A stretch of 64,000 bases of DNA from positions 60,148,853-60,212,852 of the forward strand of contig NC_054742.1 in NCBI RefSeq assembly GCF_018143015.1, given 5' to 3'. Positions 62,001 to 64,000 of this stretch are shown here, piece after piece. Every line of letters begins with the position of its first letter. The stretch's first letter is position 1. The notes beneath the pieces are model-generated. The model made no database searches. It worked only from the letters and a program-made list of their open reading frames with translations, and was not told the DNA's origin. This DNA comes from Lytechinus variegatus (lineage: Eukaryota > Echinodermata > Echinoidea > Temnopleuroida > Toxopneustidae). Position numbers and translations under genes: made by a program.

Positions 62001-64000
62001 AGGTTCCGGTGTCCTATAAGAAGTACACGAGGTCAACATCTTCATTAGATAGCTCTGAAGTTTGATTGCAGATCAGCTAAAACTTCTCATGAATTTACCA
62101 ATGCGTGAACCGTTTTGCACATAATCTAGTTGTTTTATATACCATGTATATGTTTTATTTGATACAAAGATACAACATTTATTTGTAGGAGTAAAATATT
62201 TTTCCAGCAAAATCACACACACACACAACCCCCCCCAAAAAAAAAATAATTAAAAAGTAATGGAAAAAAAACTTTTACTTTATTTGAAACTATTTATTCT
62301 CTAAACATGTAAAGGTACTCACCGGTTGTTTCTGGACGGAGAATATAGAGAACCCTCCCTTGGGAACAGAAGCCTATTAAAAATGAGAAGGAAAATGAAT
62401 AATTCTTCACTCATCCAGGCATGTTGTTACTATTCGATTGATTAAAACAAAACTTCATCTTTGGCTGAAAGAGTTGAACACATTTGCAACTAATGTTGAT
62501 GATGGGGGTATGAAGTTATTAACAATCAAACAATAAAGGTATGAAAGATTGTTGGGCACGCAAGTAGTTTTTATTTCCATATCTTTATTCAACATTCTCT
62601 TACAACTTACCGTGGAGATCTCAACTGCCGCACCGTCATCCTTCGGATATTGTTTCTGACCGGTTGGTGACCCAGCAGGAGTGATCTTCATCGACTGCCT
62701 AGCCACTACGGAAGGCATGGAAACAAATACCGAGGACGTTGCAGGTGTCTGTTTCTGGAAAGTACCAGATACTTTTGGTATAACCTGTGATGGTGTTCGG
62801 TATGCTGGGTCAACAGGAGCAGACACGGTTGGTATCTCCGGTGATGGTGTTCGGTATGATAGGTCAACAGTAGCAGACACGGTTGGTATCTCCGGTAAGG
62901 ATGGTCGGAGAAGGACAGCCAGGCACTCTTCCGATGGTGCGTTGAAAGGCAACTGAATTAAGAAGAAAACGAATTTCATATAACACTCAAGAAAATCTCT
63001 TCATTTGCCTTTATTAGGGATCTGATTCCTTGTCTGCATACATAATTAATTCGGTATATCGTTAAGTGGCATGCTAGTTCCAATACAAAGATTAATTTCT
63101 TACTTTTGAGAGGTTATCCACATTAACATGAAGAAAAGTTGATTTCGTTATTTTGATATTTTTTAATTCATGTTATCTACCTTGATAATGATAATAAATG
63201 CATATTAGAATCCATGAACCGATCAAAGACCTACCACTGGTGTTTGGAAGTGCTGGGGTCCTTCAGGGATAGTCAATGTCGTTCCAATTCTGATATCCGA
63301 TTTCTTTCCAGTTTGGAAAATGGAATAGAAGTCCTTCGATGGAATATAGAGATCTTCTACGTCCCCATCGATATCACGGAATGAAACCTATAGATAAAAA
63401 AAAATAAGTCACAAACATGCTAATATATAGGCCTACATGTGTATATTCTTTCATTACGCTTTGGTTTATTCTTTTTTATTTCAACAGAAAAGTATTAATA
63501 ATTTTCTCAAGATTTCTCTTCAAGTCTTCAACATATATATTCAAGAAAGGTTTATACAGGCCTTGACAAAGGTATGTAGAACTAGGAATTCATTTAAACA
63601 CAATACATCAGTTTATGATTCGTAGATACTTGATGTTATGTGAATATCAGAAATATTAAAAACAAATAACGATATGTATCAGTCTTTATACCTTGCCTGC
63701 TCGCAGATGGAAAGGGAACCGTTTATTAAGACGGTCCGGTCGCGTTATGTACAGGAAATAGGCATGTCCAGTAAAACACAAAGCCAGGTCGATCCCATTC
63801 CAGATATTAGGACTGTAATGAAAATGAAATCCAATTTAATTTAATTCAGGTCAAATTGTTATAAACATGAATTATTTGTAATACTGCATAGATATTTCGG
63901 TCGAGGTTCAAGCATTTGCATACTTGCGTAATGGCGTTTTATCACTGTATGTGATTATGAATAAAAAGGTCAACTATTGAAGCACATAGCTTGGAATATT
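59093..64000 (-). CDS. TMEM145: TMEM145-like protein, copy B (3' part; runs off the right edge)
   Basis: Ten exons are visible: 63692-63812, 63235-63387, 62611-62952, 62323-62373, 61945-62013, 61511-61561, 61212-61286, 59884-60885, 59590-59688 and 59093-59182. They correspond to exons 11-19 of copy A plus one extra exon (61212-61286, 25 codons, begins DTLTSHKNSG). The first visible exon encodes the seventh hydrophobic segment (IWNGIDLAFCFTGHAYFLYI), and phases agree throughout. Sequence right of 63812 still matches the copy A intron, so the 5' part should lie beyond the window. Relative to copy A, the 18-aa repeat exon is one unit shorter (114 versus 132 codons), the 72-nt exon is 69 nt, and the long exon lacks three codons. 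All visible frames are open, so it looks functional. Confidence 0.9.

Overview
The window looks like nuclear DNA of a marine deuterostome, most likely a sea urchin. It is AT-rich and sparse in genes, its genes are split into many small exons with clean GT-AG introns, and it is full of short non-autonomous repeats. It also carries a foldback element built from tandem ~15-bp units flanked by an 8-bp direct repeat, the architecture known from sea urchin TU elements. I find no bacterial, viral or organellar block.

Layout. (1) 1-8.6 kb, plus strand: the last five exons of a gene whose 5' part lies left of the window. Its conserved core has a Cys-x2-Cys helix segment. The family is not firmly identified (possibly the C-terminal part of TBC1D5). 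A LINE 3' end and nested repeats surround or interrupt it. (2) 8.6-18.6 kb: intergenic, with tRNA-derived SINEs, a 1.8-kb interrupted (ATC)n tract and a 1.85-kb element with inverted termini. (3) 18.66-40.30 kb, minus strand: a nine-exon gene of 798 codons, recognised from conserved blocks as the orthologue of vertebrate C7orf31/SPMIP4, a sperm axoneme microtubule inner protein. It has a possible in-phase alternative first exon and an 8-kb first intron carrying the foldback element. (4) 43.70-54.64 kb, minus strand: a complete 19-exon gene (1,069 aa) for a TMEM145-like protein of the GOLD-domain seven-transmembrane class. It has a signal peptide, Cys-containing ectodomain and seven hydrophobic segments, followed by an unusual ~640-residue repetitive cytoplasmic tail. 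(5) 59.09 kb to the right edge, minus strand: a head-to-tail tandem duplicate of gene 4. Its last nine exons plus one additional exon are inside the window.

The most distinctive feature is the tandem TMEM145-like pair. The seven-transmembrane body is conventional. The tail is assembled from modules: an 18-aa repeat that differs in copy number between the paralogues, a duplicated 17-aa exon, a 25-codon exon present in one copy only, and four ~40-aa repeats in one long exon. Sequence similarity between the copies changes abruptly along the block, which suggests gene conversion. Two other themes are a small repeat family that carries RFX X-box-like palindromes and a nested repeat that carries six nuclear-receptor DR1 motifs.

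Exon borders were derived by eye from splice sites, reading phase and family similarity. Nothing was aligned computationally.
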